Assembly (NCBI RefSeq): GCF_000332475.2
Contig: NZ_AOGX02000044.1
Coordinates: 40,912-104,911, forward strand
Direction of reading: 5' to 3'
From: Leptospira yanagawae serovar Saopaulo str. Sao Paulo = ATCC 700523
GTDB taxonomy: Bacteria; Spirochaetota; Leptospiria; Leptospirales; Leptospiraceae
Length of the DNA: 64,000 nt
Positions 44,827 to 55,915 of the stretch are shown here, piece by piece. The notes below the pieces were generated by a model, which was not told the DNA's origin, made no database searches, and was given only the letters and a program-made list of their open reading frames with translations. Numbering within the stretch: position 1 is the stretch's first letter; every line of letters begins with the position of its first letter. Position numbers and translations under genes: made by a program.

Positions 44827-46212
44827 TTAAAACCTCATTTCATTTTCAAACATAGAAACAATTTGATTTTCCACCGGTAAAAATTTTTGACCGTTAGAAA
44901 AAATACCGTAGTCAACCAACCATTGTTCAAACTCAGGTGTCGGTTTTAAACCCAAAACTTGCCTTAAATATAAAGCATCGTGAAAGGATGTACTTTGGTA
45001 AGATAACATTACATCATCGGCACCTGGAATTCCCATTATAAAATTACATCCCGCGACACCAAGCAGAGTGAGTAAAGTATCCATATCATCTTGATCAGCA
45101 TCAGCATGATTGGTGTAACAAATATCAACCCCCATTGGTAATCCCATTAATTTTCCACAAAAATGGTCCTCTAAACCAGCACGAATGATTTGTTTTCCAT
45201 TGTATAAATATTCAGGTCCAATAAATCCAACGACCGTATTCACTAGTAATGGAGAAAACTTTCTGGCAACTGCATACGCTCGTACCTCCAATGTTTGTTG
45301 GTCAACTCCATGGTGAGCACCTGCAGACAAAGCACTCCCTTGACCAGTTTCAAAATACATCACATTTTGACCGATATTTCCTCGTTTTAAAGATAGTGCC
45401 ATATCGTGTGCTTCCGCGAGTAAATCTAAGTTAATACCAAAACTTTTATTTAATGCCTCAGTACCTCCAATGGATTGAAATACCAAATCCAATGGTGCTC
45501 CTTTTTTCATTACTTCGATGGAAGTAGTAACGTGTGTTAGGATACATGATTGGGTAGGGATTTTGTAGGTTTGAATGATTTGATCCAACATCTCCAATAA
45601 GGAAATACAAGTAGGAACATGATCTGTGGCCGGATTAATTCCAATCACTGCATCACCACTCCCAAGGAGTAATCCATCCAAAATACTGGCAGCGATCCCT
45701 TTTGGATCATCCGTTGGATGGTTTGGCTGCAATCGTACGGATAATCGACCAGGCAAACCTATAGTGTTCCTAAATTTTGAAACAACTCGAATTTTTTGAC
45801 TCACAAGAATTAAATCTTGGTTTGACATTAATTTGGAAACTGCTGCCACCATTTCTGCTGTGAGGGCCATACGAATAGATTCTAAAAGGATTCCATCGGT
45901 ATGCTCAGAAAGTAAAAAATCTCGAAATCCACCAACAGTTAAATGTGAAATGGTTTTAAATTTTTCTTTGTCATGAGAGTCAAATATAAGTTTTGTCACC
46001 TCATCTATGTTTGCTGGTATTAATTCAGTATTCAAAAATTCAGAAAGGTAAATATCAGCGAGTACCATTTGGGCGGCGATACGTTCTTCTTGACTTTTTG
46101 CAGCAATTCCGGCCAACAAATCTCCGGAGCGCAGTGGAGTTGCTTTCGCCATTACATCTTTGAGGTCTTTGAATTGGTAAGTTCTTCTGCCGAGTATAAT
46201 ATGAAAACTCAT
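44827..46212 (-). CDS. eutB: Ethanolamine ammonia-lyase large subunit
   Basis: This 461-residue protein matches EutB in length and sequence: FRDFLLSEHTDGILLESIRMALTAEMVAAV, RLSVRLQPNHPTDDPKGIAASILDGLL, VDICYTNHADADQDDMDTLLTLLGVAGCNFIMGIPGADDVML. It holds the active site of the adenosylcobalamin-dependent lyase. It is first in a two-gene operon with eutC, facing the photolyase gene across 96 bp. That gap is too short for a B12 riboswitch. Confidence 0.95.
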   Translation of the reverse strand: MSFHIILGRRTYQFKDLKDVMAKATPLRSGDLLAGIAAKSQEERIAAQMVLADIYLSEFLNTELIPANIDEVTKLIFDSHDKEKFKTISHLTVGGFRDFLLSEHTDGILLESIRMALTAEMVAAVSKLMSNQDLILVSQKIRVVSKFRNTIGLPGRLSVRLQPNHPTDDPKGIAASILDGLLLGSGDAVIGINPATDHVPTCISLLEMLDQIIQTYKIPTQSCILTHVTTSIEVMKKGAPLDLVFQSIGGTEALNKSFGINLDLLAEAHDMALSLKRGNIGQNVMYFETGQGSALSAGAHHGVDQQTLEVRAYAVARKFSPLLVNTVVGFIGPEYLYNGKQIIRAGLEDHFCGKLMGLPMGVDICYTNHADADQDDMDTLLTLLGVAGCNFIMGIPGADDVMLSYQSTSFHDALYLRQVLGLKPTPEFEQWLVDYGIFSNGQKFLPVENQIVSMFENEMRF

Positions 46213-46308
46213 AGAGACACTATAACTTAATTTTTTTCATTCGAATACTACTTTTCCTAGTGTGATTGGCATTACCGTTGGTGAAAATTTTGTCTAAAAA
46301 CTGAACAA

Positions 46309-47817
46309 ATGAAAAAAGCCCTACTCATTCTTGGGAACCAACTCTTTGATCTCTCAAAAAAGATAACAAAAGAAAAACGGTCTGAATACATCGTGTTTAT
46401 GCGAGAAGAAAAAGAGCTATGTACCTACTTCCAATTCCACAAACAAAAAATTCTCTTTTTCTTTTTGGCAATGCGAGCTTATGCAAATGAATTAGAAACT
46501 TTTGGATTTACCGTTCATTATGAAAAATTTGGAGATCATTCCGAAACATATGAAACAAAGTTTCTTAGATTTTTAAGCGCAAATTCTATTTCTGAAGTCC
46601 ATTTTTTTGAAATCGAAGATCATTTTTTTGAATTAAGAATGAAAGATCTACTGGATAAAAATAAATACCAATGGATAGAACATAAGTCTCCCATGTTTTT
46701 AACCAAAAGGTCTGAATTTAAATTTTACTTAAAGTCGGTTCGTAAACCTTTTATGAAAACATTTTATGAATCACAACGTAAAAAACAAAATATTTTAATC
46801 GATGTGGATGGGCAACCAACCGGAGGAAAATGGAGTTTTGATTCAGAAAACAGAAAGAAATTACCAAAGTCATACAAAGCTCCAGAAATTCCGAAAATAA
46901 AATTTTCTAAAGAAGAACTTGAAGTTTTTTCTCTGGTGGAGTCTCAGTTTCCCAATCATCCAGGGAATACAAAACTTTTTTGGTTACCGACAACGAGAAA
47001 CGGAGCAAAACAATGGTTAAATCATTTCGTTAGAGAGAGATTGGATCAATTTGGTCCTTATGAAGACGCTTTTTCTTTGGAATACCCCTTTTTACAACAT
47101 TCAGTTCTCACACCATTTTTAAATACTGGACTACTAACTCCGGAGGAAGTCATTGATACAACAATTCATTTTGCAAACAAAAACAATATTCCGATCGCCT
47201 CATTAGAAGGATTCCTCCGCCAAATCATTGGTTGGCGAGAATTTATTAGGGGAATTTATCAAAACTTTGATGAGGAACAAACGAATAAGAATTATTTTTC
47301 TCATACCAGACATATCACCAAACACTGGTATAATGGTACAACTGGTATCCCCCCACTTGACCACGTAATACATAAATGCCAAAGGTATGGTTATGCACAT
47401 CACATCGAACGGTTGATGGTTGTAGGTTCTCTTATGTTACTTTTAGAAATTTCACCTAAAGAAGCCTATCGATGGTTTATGGAAATGTTTATCGATTCTT
47501 CTGATTGGGTAATGGGACCAAATGTATATGGGATGGCGATTTACAGTGACGGTGGAATTTTTGCAACGAAACCTTATTTTTGCGGATCCAACTATTACCA
47601 AAAAATGGGGAACTTTCCCAAGGGAGAATGGGAACAAGCAGTAGATGGATTGTATTGGTCGTTTATCGAAAAACACAAAGAACTTTTTTCCAAAAACCCA
47701 AGAACTTCCGTCCTCGTGGGAAATTTAAACCGAATGCAAACGGAACGAAAGGAAACATTATACCAAATTGCAAAGGTTTGGAAGGAGAAATTAACAACAA
47801 CAGCACCAATACCGTGA
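46309..47817 (+). CDS. Bacterial cryptochrome/photolyase-like protein (FeS-BCP family), FeS ligands mostly missing
   Basis: This 502-residue protein matches the deoxyribodipyrimidine photolyase-related (PhrB/CryB) family. It has the N-terminal antenna domain (LILGNQLFDLS), FAD-region blocks (GFLRQIIGWREFIRGIYQNF; YGYAHHIERLMVVGSLMLLL; WVMGPNVYGMAIYSDGGIFATKPYFCGSNYYQKM) and the matching length. Agrobacterium PhrB has three Cys ligands of its 4Fe-4S cluster in the segment just after this block. Here that segment reads GNFPKGEWEQAVDGLYW and has none. It probably still binds FAD and may repair (6-4) photoproducts or sense light. A small ORF overlaps its stop. Confidence 0.85.
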   Translation: MKKALLILGNQLFDLSKKITKEKRSEYIVFMREEKELCTYFQFHKQKILFFFLAMRAYANELETFGFTVHYEKFGDHSETYETKFLRFLSANSISEVHFFEIEDHFFELRMKDLLDKNKYQWIEHKSPMFLTKRSEFKFYLKSVRKPFMKTFYESQRKKQNILIDVDGQPTGGKWSFDSENRKKLPKSYKAPEIPKIKFSKEELEVFSLVESQFPNHPGNTKLFWLPTTRNGAKQWLNHFVRERLDQFGPYEDAFSLEYPFLQHSVLTPFLNTGLLTPEEVIDTTIHFANKNNIPIASLEGFLRQIIGWREFIRGIYQNFDEEQTNKNYFSHTRHITKHWYNGTTGIPPLDHVIHKCQRYGYAHHIERLMVVGSLMLLLEISPKEAYRWFMEMFIDSSDWVMGPNVYGMAIYSDGGIFATKPYFCGSNYYQKMGNFPKGEWEQAVDGLYWSFIEKHKELFSKNPRTSVLVGNLNRMQTERKETLYQIAKVWKEKLTTTAPIP

Positions 47818-47981
47818 GGGTTCATTTTGATTCCGAATGGATTTTTTCCCTTTCGGATCAATTCTACCGCATATCGTACGAATCGTCGGGGGAACCATTT
47901 CGGGCCGGTATCCATTCCGATATAGATGAAAAAATTCTATTCACTGAAATTTTACGTTCCAAAAAAATTTTTACCCAATGA
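47814..47981 (+). CDS. Small ORF translationally coupled to the photolyase gene
   Basis: A GTG overlaps the photolyase TGA by 4 bp (GTGA) and opens a 55-codon frame (MRVHFDSEWIFSLSDQFYRISYESSGEPFRAGIHSD). The overlap is typical of coupled genes. No family was recognised, so it is a candidate small protein only. Confidence 0.55.
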   Translation: MRVHFDSEWIFSLSDQFYRISYESSGEPFRAGIHSDIDEKILFTEILRSKKIFTQ

Positions 47982-48181
47982 ATCCTTCCCGTAAGAGAAA
48001 ATTTTCCCTCGCAGATCATTTGCTCTTAGTGCATACTTATCTCCCATAGCAAATTTCCATCCAAACACATCCAAACGCATCCAATGACGAGACCTTCTCA
48101 AAATCCATTGGAGAATTGAATTCAGAAAAATTTTCCTATCCAGTTGACATTTCTCTTCAAGAAAGCTATGCCCGACGGAAA

Positions 48182-48198
48182 TTTAGATTGAATCTAAA
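48182..48198. promoter_or_regulatory. 17-bp perfect palindrome upstream of katG, putative PerR/Fur-type box
   Basis: TTTAGATT-G-AATCTAAA is an exact 8-1-8 palindrome, 68 bp upstream of the katG start. Further half-sites CTAAATCTA occur at 48224-48232 and 48241-48249. Fur-family operators have this size and AT-rich symmetry. PerR at 14655 is a candidate binder. Confidence 0.6.
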
Positions 48199-48250
48199 AA
48201 TTTTGCTTGCCTTTTCATTTGGACTAAATCTAAATTTAAACTAAATCTAG

Positions 48251-50491
<2,241 letters not shown>

Positions 50492-50494
50492 AAA

Positions 50495-50869
50495 ATGAAA
50501 CAATACAATCGCAAACAATTTCTTTTGAAATCGATTGTTCTTTCTACTACACTCTCCCTTGTTCTGGGGGAGAGTGTCCTTTTAGGAAAAGAAAAGAAAA
50601 AAGAAAATCCCTCTTTTCCTTTACCAGAAGGTACAACGCCAGTAGCAGAGAATGATCCCACAGCACAGGCATTAGGTTTCCACCAGAATGCAAATGACAC
50701 CGACTTTACGTTGTTCCCAGATAGAAAATTACCTCAGTCGAAAAATCAAATTTGTTTACACTGTGCTCAGTTTACAAAATTAAATGATGGTTGGGGCAAA
50801 TGTAATATCTTATCTGCGGGAGTTGTATCCAATCAAGGTTGGTGTTCCGCTTGGTCAAAAAAATCATAA
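50495..50869 (+). CDS. High-potential iron-sulfur protein (HiPIP)
   Basis: This 124-residue protein has an export signal (MKQYNRKQFLLKSIVLSTTLSLVLGESVLLG) with an RK-containing, Tat-like n-region (NRKQFLLKS). The C-terminal part holds C-x2-C-x12-C-x13-C in QICLHCAQF...WGKCNILSAGVVSNQGWCSAW, the HiPIP pattern for one 4Fe-4S cluster. HiPIPs carry electrons in the periplasm. It starts 3 bp after the katG stop and is clearly in the same operon, suggesting it donates electrons to periplasmic KatG or a partner. The loop between Cys2 and Cys3 is shorter than in classic HiPIPs. Confidence 0.88.
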   Translation: MKQYNRKQFLLKSIVLSTTLSLVLGESVLLGKEKKKENPSFPLPEGTTPVAENDPTAQALGFHQNANDTDFTLFPDRKLPQSKNQICLHCAQFTKLNDGWGKCNILSAGVVSNQGWCSAWSKKS

Positions 50870-50925
50870 ATCCTTGGTCCAATCCTTTTTCTAAACACAG
50901 AAGGATTTAAGTGATTGGATCAAAT

Positions 50926-51426
50926 TTATTTCCATTCACAATTCGAAACATCCACCTTTTCAAAAACCCAAGGTTTGTGTGCATGTTTCGCATTTTTATC
51001 TTCGATTAAATCAAAGGAAATGGCATTAGGAGAAAAACTTGTAAATACCAAATAGAAATCTTGGTCTTTCATTTTCGTTCGTTTTGGACATAGGTCGACA
51101 CCTTCTGCTTTTAAAAATGGGTACTGATTTCCACTTTCATCGCGAAACACCATCCCTTCTTTTAACACACAGACTCGTTTCCAATCTGTTGTATGTAATT
51201 TTAACTTTGTTTCAGTTTCACTCACACAGATTTGATCGAGAACCACTACTCCTAAAAACCTAGCGGAAAGCGTACAACACTTTGGGCTTATAGACCAATT
51301 CCTTTCGTTTACTTTCTCTTTTTCTACGATAGGAGTTTCTGTGATTTGGGTTGGAGGTGATGAACAATTGGAAAATAACGCCAATTGGATTAGAAATACA
51401 AATCCTATGAAACGAATGAAGACCAT
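50926..51426 (-). CDS. Hypothetical lipoprotein
   Basis: This 166-residue protein has a lipoprotein signal with lipobox LFSNC. The mature part has six more cysteines, including a CC pair and CVSETE, CVLKEG, CPKR, CEWK, so disulfides are likely. No family recognised. It is convergent with the HiPIP gene and stands alone. Confidence 0.75.
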   Translation of the reverse strand: MVFIRFIGFVFLIQLALFSNCSSPPTQITETPIVEKEKVNERNWSISPKCCTLSARFLGVVVLDQICVSETETKLKLHTTDWKRVCVLKEGMVFRDESGNQYPFLKAEGVDLCPKRTKMKDQDFYLVFTSFSPNAISFDLIEDKNAKHAHKPWVFEKVDVSNCEWK

Positions 51427-51568
51427 GGAAATACCTAGTTTGTGAGAATTTGTTGGAAATCATGCATTGGAGAACTAAAAAATTCTATCATTTTTTTTGG
51501 AATTTTTTCCCTAACCTATCCAATTTGTCCGAGGCACCAGGTAATCTGGATTACAGAAGAGGTCAATT

Positions 51569-51865
51569 ATGGATTACGTAGAATCACTTTTAGAAGAATA
51601 CTTTGATGCATCCAAATTTGCAGAAATGGAAACTTATCCCCAAAACAAAGAATTATTGGAAAGTTTGCTTGCAATCGAAGAAGAAATCTGTTGGGAATTT
51701 AATGTGCCTCCCACTTTGAAATTTCGTGATTTATTTCGATTGATTCCTATGGGTATCACCAAAGAAGAATACATCCAAACTTCAATTCAAAATTTATCGA
51801 GAGAAAAAACAAGGTATTATTACCAACCAAACAAAACAGTGTTCGAAACATTTAAAGCCGCCTAA
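51569..51865 (+). CDS. Hypothetical small protein
   Basis: This 98-residue protein starts with GAAGAGG upstream. It is acidic and helical (MDYVESLLEEYFDASKFAEME). No membrane segment or known motif was recognised. Its stop overlaps the recQ stop by 4 bp. Confidence 0.7.
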   Translation: MDYVESLLEEYFDASKFAEMETYPQNKELLESLLAIEEEICWEFNVPPTLKFRDLFRLIPMGITKEEYIQTSIQNLSREKTRYYYQPNKTVFETFKAA

Positions 51866-53313
51866 TTTACGTTTGGCACTAGATTTACACAATAATCACA
51901 ATTCCCACAAGAAACAAAGGGTGAATCAAAGTATTGGTGGATAAATTTCCTTCGACAATCATTTGTTTTGGTATACTGAAGCATTTGGTAAAGGCGTTTT
52001 CCACCTTCTTTCTTTTTTGATTCTAACTCTTGTTTGGAAAAGAATGAATCGTCCCATTCTTTTTCCAATTGGATGGTTCCCCGTTCCAAATCCCCTGAGA
52101 TCAGACCAACACTTGAAAGAAGATTGATGGCAGTTTGAACGCGGTGGTCTGACCTATTTTTGAATGTCATATGGGATTGTATGGAATCATAATCCAGTGC
52201 CGACAATTGGTTTTGTTTTTGAGAAATCAGTTGGTAAAGTTTTTTTAAGTATGAAATGTCTGGGTTTTGCCAGTCGATAAAATCCATCTGGATTGCCAAA
52301 TCATCTTCTGAATAATATAGTTTACAATAAGAAGGTTCCCCATCCCTTCCCGCTCTTCCAATTTCTTGGTAATAGGCCTCAATACTCCCTGGGATTTGCA
52401 TATGAAAAACATTTCTCACATTGGCTTTATCAACTCCCATACCAAATGCATTGGTAGAAAGTAAAATGACTTCCTCTGCCTTTAAAAAACGCGACAAGGT
52501 ATTCTTTCGATCTTGGTTTGACCTTTTGCCATGGTATACTAAGTGTTTGATTTGTTTGGTATCCAACCAATTGCTAAAGGATTCCAAATCCTGGATCAAA
52601 CTAAAGTAAACAATGGAAACTCCAACTTTTGTTTTTAATTCTTCGAGCAATTGTTTGTATTTGGACTCTTCATCATAAAACTGTTCAACGGTTAAAAATA
52701 AATTTGGTCGAAAGAGTCCATCGTCAAAAACCTTGATCTCTTCTGAATCTAATCCCATTTGGGTGATGATATCGGACTGTACTCGTAAAGAGGCTGTTGC
52801 TGTTAACGCAATGGTGCGCGGAAAACGTAATAATTCCCGAAACCAACGAATTTTTTTATAATCTGGACGAAAGTCATGTCCCCACTGGCTGATGCAATGT
52901 GCTTCGTCAATGGCAAGTAAAGAAATTGGAATCGATTGAATAACTTCAAGGAATTCTTTTTTTTGGAATCGTTCTGGTGATACATATACTAGTTTGAATA
53001 AATTTTCTTTTAGGCCTTTGTAACGTTCTAACCTTTCAGAACGACTTAAACTAGAATTGATAAAAGTAGCTTGGATTCCTTTTTTGGAAAGAGAATCCAC
53101 TTGGTCCTTCATTAAAGCTATCAGAGGAGATATGACAATACATGTTCCTTCTAAAATGAGGGCCGGAATTTGGTAACAAATCGATTTTCCCATGCCAGTC
53201 GGCATCAGAACAAGGGAATTTCCACCATTTAACAAATGATTGATGATCTTTTCCTGATTGCCTCGAAAACTTTTGATTCCAAACTTAGCTAAAATTGATC
53301 CATCAACCATCAT
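51862..53313 (-). CDS. recQ: ATP-dependent DNA helicase RecQ (short form)
   Basis: This 483-residue superfamily 2 helicase has Walker A PTGMGKS (38-44), DEAH at 134-137 with CISQWGHDFRPDY, motif VI QEIGRAGRDG and a Zn domain (CRRKFIHQYF...CGNCDYC). The HRDC domain of longer RecQ is absent. It unwinds DNA in recombination and repair. The start codon (two ATGs in tandem) lies just after a palindromic hairpin, 41 bp downstream of the propeller gene. Confidence 0.93.
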   Translation of the reverse strand: MMVDGSILAKFGIKSFRGNQEKIINHLLNGGNSLVLMPTGMGKSICYQIPALILEGTCIVISPLIALMKDQVDSLSKKGIQATFINSSLSRSERLERYKGLKENLFKLVYVSPERFQKKEFLEVIQSIPISLLAIDEAHCISQWGHDFRPDYKKIRWFRELLRFPRTIALTATASLRVQSDIITQMGLDSEEIKVFDDGLFRPNLFLTVEQFYDEESKYKQLLEELKTKVGVSIVYFSLIQDLESFSNWLDTKQIKHLVYHGKRSNQDRKNTLSRFLKAEEVILLSTNAFGMGVDKANVRNVFHMQIPGSIEAYYQEIGRAGRDGEPSYCKLYYSEDDLAIQMDFIDWQNPDISYLKKLYQLISQKQNQLSALDYDSIQSHMTFKNRSDHRVQTAINLLSSVGLISGDLERGTIQLEKEWDDSFFSKQELESKKKEGGKRLYQMLQYTKTNDCRRKFIHQYFDSPFVSCGNCDYCVNLVPNVN

Positions 53314-53316
53314 TAG

Positions 53317-53335
53317 CCACTCTCATTGAGAGTGG
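53317..53335 (-). promoter_or_regulatory. Hairpin just upstream of the recQ start
   Basis: CCACTCTC-att-GAGAGTGG is a perfect 8-3-8 inverted repeat, ending a few bases before recQ. On the minus strand its 3' arm (GAGAGTGG) sits where a ribosome site would be, so it could control translation, or act as a weak terminator (no T-tract). Confidence 0.5.
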
Positions 53336-53354
53336 GCAAAAAGTAAGTTGTTTT

Positions 53355-55601
53355 TTATAGGATGAGTTGGCCAGAATTTTGGTTTAAAACGGCAAATCCA
53401 GTACGCAGTCGACCATTGATTTTTTGGAAACCACCTGAAATGAAAACTTTGTCTTGGTGTAGAATGATACGATCTGCAGTTCCAGATCCAACATCAACTT
53501 TGACATTCCAATCGGAAACGGAAAATGTTTCCTTATCAATTTTGACAACATTGGTTCGAGTAAGTCCATTAACTGTCGTAAATGGACCCGATAGGAAGAA
53601 TGCATTTTCATTGGAATCCATATTATAAACACCATTATCGATGGTATAAGTTGGCCCTAAATTCCCACAATTGTTTGCTTCAATGAGTGCAGTTTGGCTA
53701 CGCGATTCTGTATTGAACAATGAAAAATCGCCAGATACGATCATAGAATTACCAGAAACAGTAAGATCATACATAAGTGTTGCATCATTTGTACAGGTAA
53801 AATTTGAATCGATTTGCAATAATGGATTGAATTTTGCAACTCCACCTGTTGTTATCCCTCCGATTGAAACAAAACTACCAACAGCGAAGAGATTACCAGC
53901 AAACATACGCATTCCATAGACAGTAGAATTTGGATTAGGTGACCAATTGAGTACCTCATTGTTAGAAAAGGAATATGCAGCTAAATTCGGTTTGGTGATG
54001 CCTTCAATTTCACTGAATGAACCAGCGGCAATTAAAGTATCGTTTGTAATCATGAGATCATTAAGAATCGCACTATTGAAATCCAAATAGAAATCTGTAG
54101 GTTCTCCCGTATCCTTTTTGGTTTGTGCGAAATAAGGCCTTGAAACGCCATCATACAGGGTGTTAAAACTCCCAACCAGATATACATACTGTTCATCAGA
54201 ACGTATGAGTGAGGGAAAGGAATCCGGCTTTGGATCCCAATCAGTGACCATACCTGTGGTTATATCAAATGAAGCTGCGTTCAATCGTTTTCGTCCTTCA
54301 AAAAGGCGAAAACTCCCTCCCATGAGTAAGTTGTTTCCAATTTTATGAAAGGTAAAAATTGGATTTTGAGTCACCGGTGTGAAGGCTTCAAAAAAAGCAC
54401 CGCTGATAGCATCTACTGCCCCCACATACGACTGCTCTCGTCCTCCAATGCTAGAAAAAAACCCTCCCATATACACGACCCCATTCATTTCGTAAATAGC
54501 ATCGACTACTCCATCAAGATTTGGGTTCCAAGAATTGCTCGTGGTATTGCCGATCGTAAAGGCAGCGACATTATTTCTCGCATTCCCACCGATCGTCGAA
54601 AACGAACCACCGACATAGATTTGCGTATCAGTGGCATAGATATCATAGAGAAAACCTCCACCACTGATATTCGGATTCCAAGGCATTAGGGTTTCGTTGA
54701 GGACATCAATCTCTGCGAGTGCCCCTCTTGCACTTCCCCCAAAGGTTGTAAAATCTCCCCCAACAAAGAGTGAGTTGTTTTTTAAAAACAGAGTTAAAAC
54801 TTTTTCTAAGCCGCCAGTATTCAGAATAAACGAATTCACACTTGCATCGGCAATATTAATGGCTCCGAAAGACTGCCTTGCTGCACCAGCTAACGACGAA
54901 AATTCGCCACCAACATACAATCGATCATTATAGAGTGCTAATGCCCAAACTGCACCATTGGTAAGTCCAGGAACCCATGAAGTATCCAATTCACCAGTGG
55001 AAGCATTGATTTTTGCAACGTATGGCCTACTGACAGAACCCACCTGATTGAAAACTCCGCCAATATATAGGTCATTATCCTTCTTCACAATTGCCCTCAC
55101 ATTACCATCTGGTGTTGGTTTAAAACTCGGGTCTACTTTGCAGTTTGGAAGGATATGAGCTAAGTTTTCGATGGAAAATCCTTGGACAGTGGTAAAAATT
55201 CCCCCAATGTAAAAACCTCCACTCCCGTCATCCAAACTCGAATATACAGATCCATCAACTTCTAGATATGGACAGAGATTTTTAGATACAAGTTTTTGTG
55301 TAGATGAATCAATGACTGCAGCGGACCCAGTATTAGGACCAACATGTTGGAATGTGCCACCAATATAGATTCTGTTATGTGCTATGTGAATTGAAGTAAC
55401 CTGTGAATCAGTAATCCAATAATCAGGAGAACCAAATCCAAAACCGATACCGCAGTGTGGGCTTTTGTCTCCCGTCAAGAGTTTCGCTACAATTGTATTC
55501 AAAAAAGAATTTGAAAATGGATCACATGCATTTTCTAAATCGGAACTACGGCAAGAAAAATACAAAAGAAAGATCGAAATCAATGTATAAATTTTATGCA
55601 T
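53355..55601 (-). CDS. Beta-propeller-repeat lipoprotein (about 14 repeats)
   Basis: This 748-residue protein has a lipoprotein signal with lipobox YFSC (about residue 17). It is then built of about 14 repeats of about 47 residues, each with the core (Y/F)(I/V)GG.F...GG..R...A.(I/F)D...G....W. Examples are YIGGTFQHVG, YVGGEFSSLAGAARQSFGAIN, YVGGSFSTIGGNARNNVAAFT and FISGGFQKINGRLRTGFAVLN. Fourteen repeats suit two seven-bladed propellers. It is likely exposed at the outer membrane surface. Ligand unknown. A related gene lies at the right edge, cut by an IS. Confidence 0.82.
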   Translation of the reverse strand: MHKIYTLISIFLLYFSCRSSDLENACDPFSNSFLNTIVAKLLTGDKSPHCGIGFGFGSPDYWITDSQVTSIHIAHNRIYIGGTFQHVGPNTGSAAVIDSSTQKLVSKNLCPYLEVDGSVYSSLDDGSGGFYIGGIFTTVQGFSIENLAHILPNCKVDPSFKPTPDGNVRAIVKKDNDLYIGGVFNQVGSVSRPYVAKINASTGELDTSWVPGLTNGAVWALALYNDRLYVGGEFSSLAGAARQSFGAINIADASVNSFILNTGGLEKVLTLFLKNNSLFVGGDFTTFGGSARGALAEIDVLNETLMPWNPNISGGGFLYDIYATDTQIYVGGSFSTIGGNARNNVAAFTIGNTTSNSWNPNLDGVVDAIYEMNGVVYMGGFFSSIGGREQSYVGAVDAISGAFFEAFTPVTQNPIFTFHKIGNNLLMGGSFRLFEGRKRLNAASFDITTGMVTDWDPKPDSFPSLIRSDEQYVYLVGSFNTLYDGVSRPYFAQTKKDTGEPTDFYLDFNSAILNDLMITNDTLIAAGSFSEIEGITKPNLAAYSFSNNEVLNWSPNPNSTVYGMRMFAGNLFAVGSFVSIGGITTGGVAKFNPLLQIDSNFTCTNDATLMYDLTVSGNSMIVSGDFSLFNTESRSQTALIEANNCGNLGPTYTIDNGVYNMDSNENAFFLSGPFTTVNGLTRTNVVKIDKETFSVSDWNVKVDVGSGTADRIILHQDKVFISGGFQKINGRLRTGFAVLNQNSGQLIL

Positions 55602-55915
55602 TGTATTACCATTAAAATATCAGTTAACGATTTATGTCAACCTAAGAGAAACTTATGATTCTTTTTTTACCACATAACAATTTGAGAAATTCACTAAAAC
55701 AAAATCGATACTGATTTGACCTTCGATTCAGTTAAATCACATTCAAACTTAAAAAAATATGCGCATATTTATATTTGATTACTTTTACGTTAGTAACTTT
55801 CATATGACACAGTACTTCCCAAACAATCAAAAATTCATCTTTGTTTGATTGACGTGTCTCTCCAGAATCTTAGATAAAATGAATTCTGCAAAAAAAGATT
55901 TTTAGGAGTATTGCA
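55602..55915. other. Intergenic region upstream of the DJ-1/PfpI gene
   Basis: A 314-bp AT-rich stretch. It holds the perfect 16-bp palindrome AAATATGCGCATATTT (55755-55770) and an 8-bp inverted repeat with a 12-base loop (CAATCAAA/TTTGATTG, 55824-55851). No RNA gene recognised. Confidence 0.5.
55755..55770. promoter_or_regulatory. 16-bp perfect palindrome, possible operator
   Basis: AAATATGCGCATATTT reads identically on both strands, about 145 bp upstream of the DJ-1/PfpI gene. Its protein is unknown. Confidence 0.4.

Noticed and set aside
46213..46308. Cobalamin riboswitch upstream of eutB
   Set aside because: The 96-bp gap is too short for a B12 riboswitch and shows no B12-box-like segment.
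47580..47813. Upstream part of the frame that contains the coupled small ORF
   Set aside because: It lies wholly within the photolyase gene in another frame; only the portion after the GTGA overlap is credible.
50881..50907. AATCCTT/AAGGATT hairpin after the HiPIP gene as a terminator
   Set aside because: Short stem with no T-tract on either strand; left as a weak possibility.
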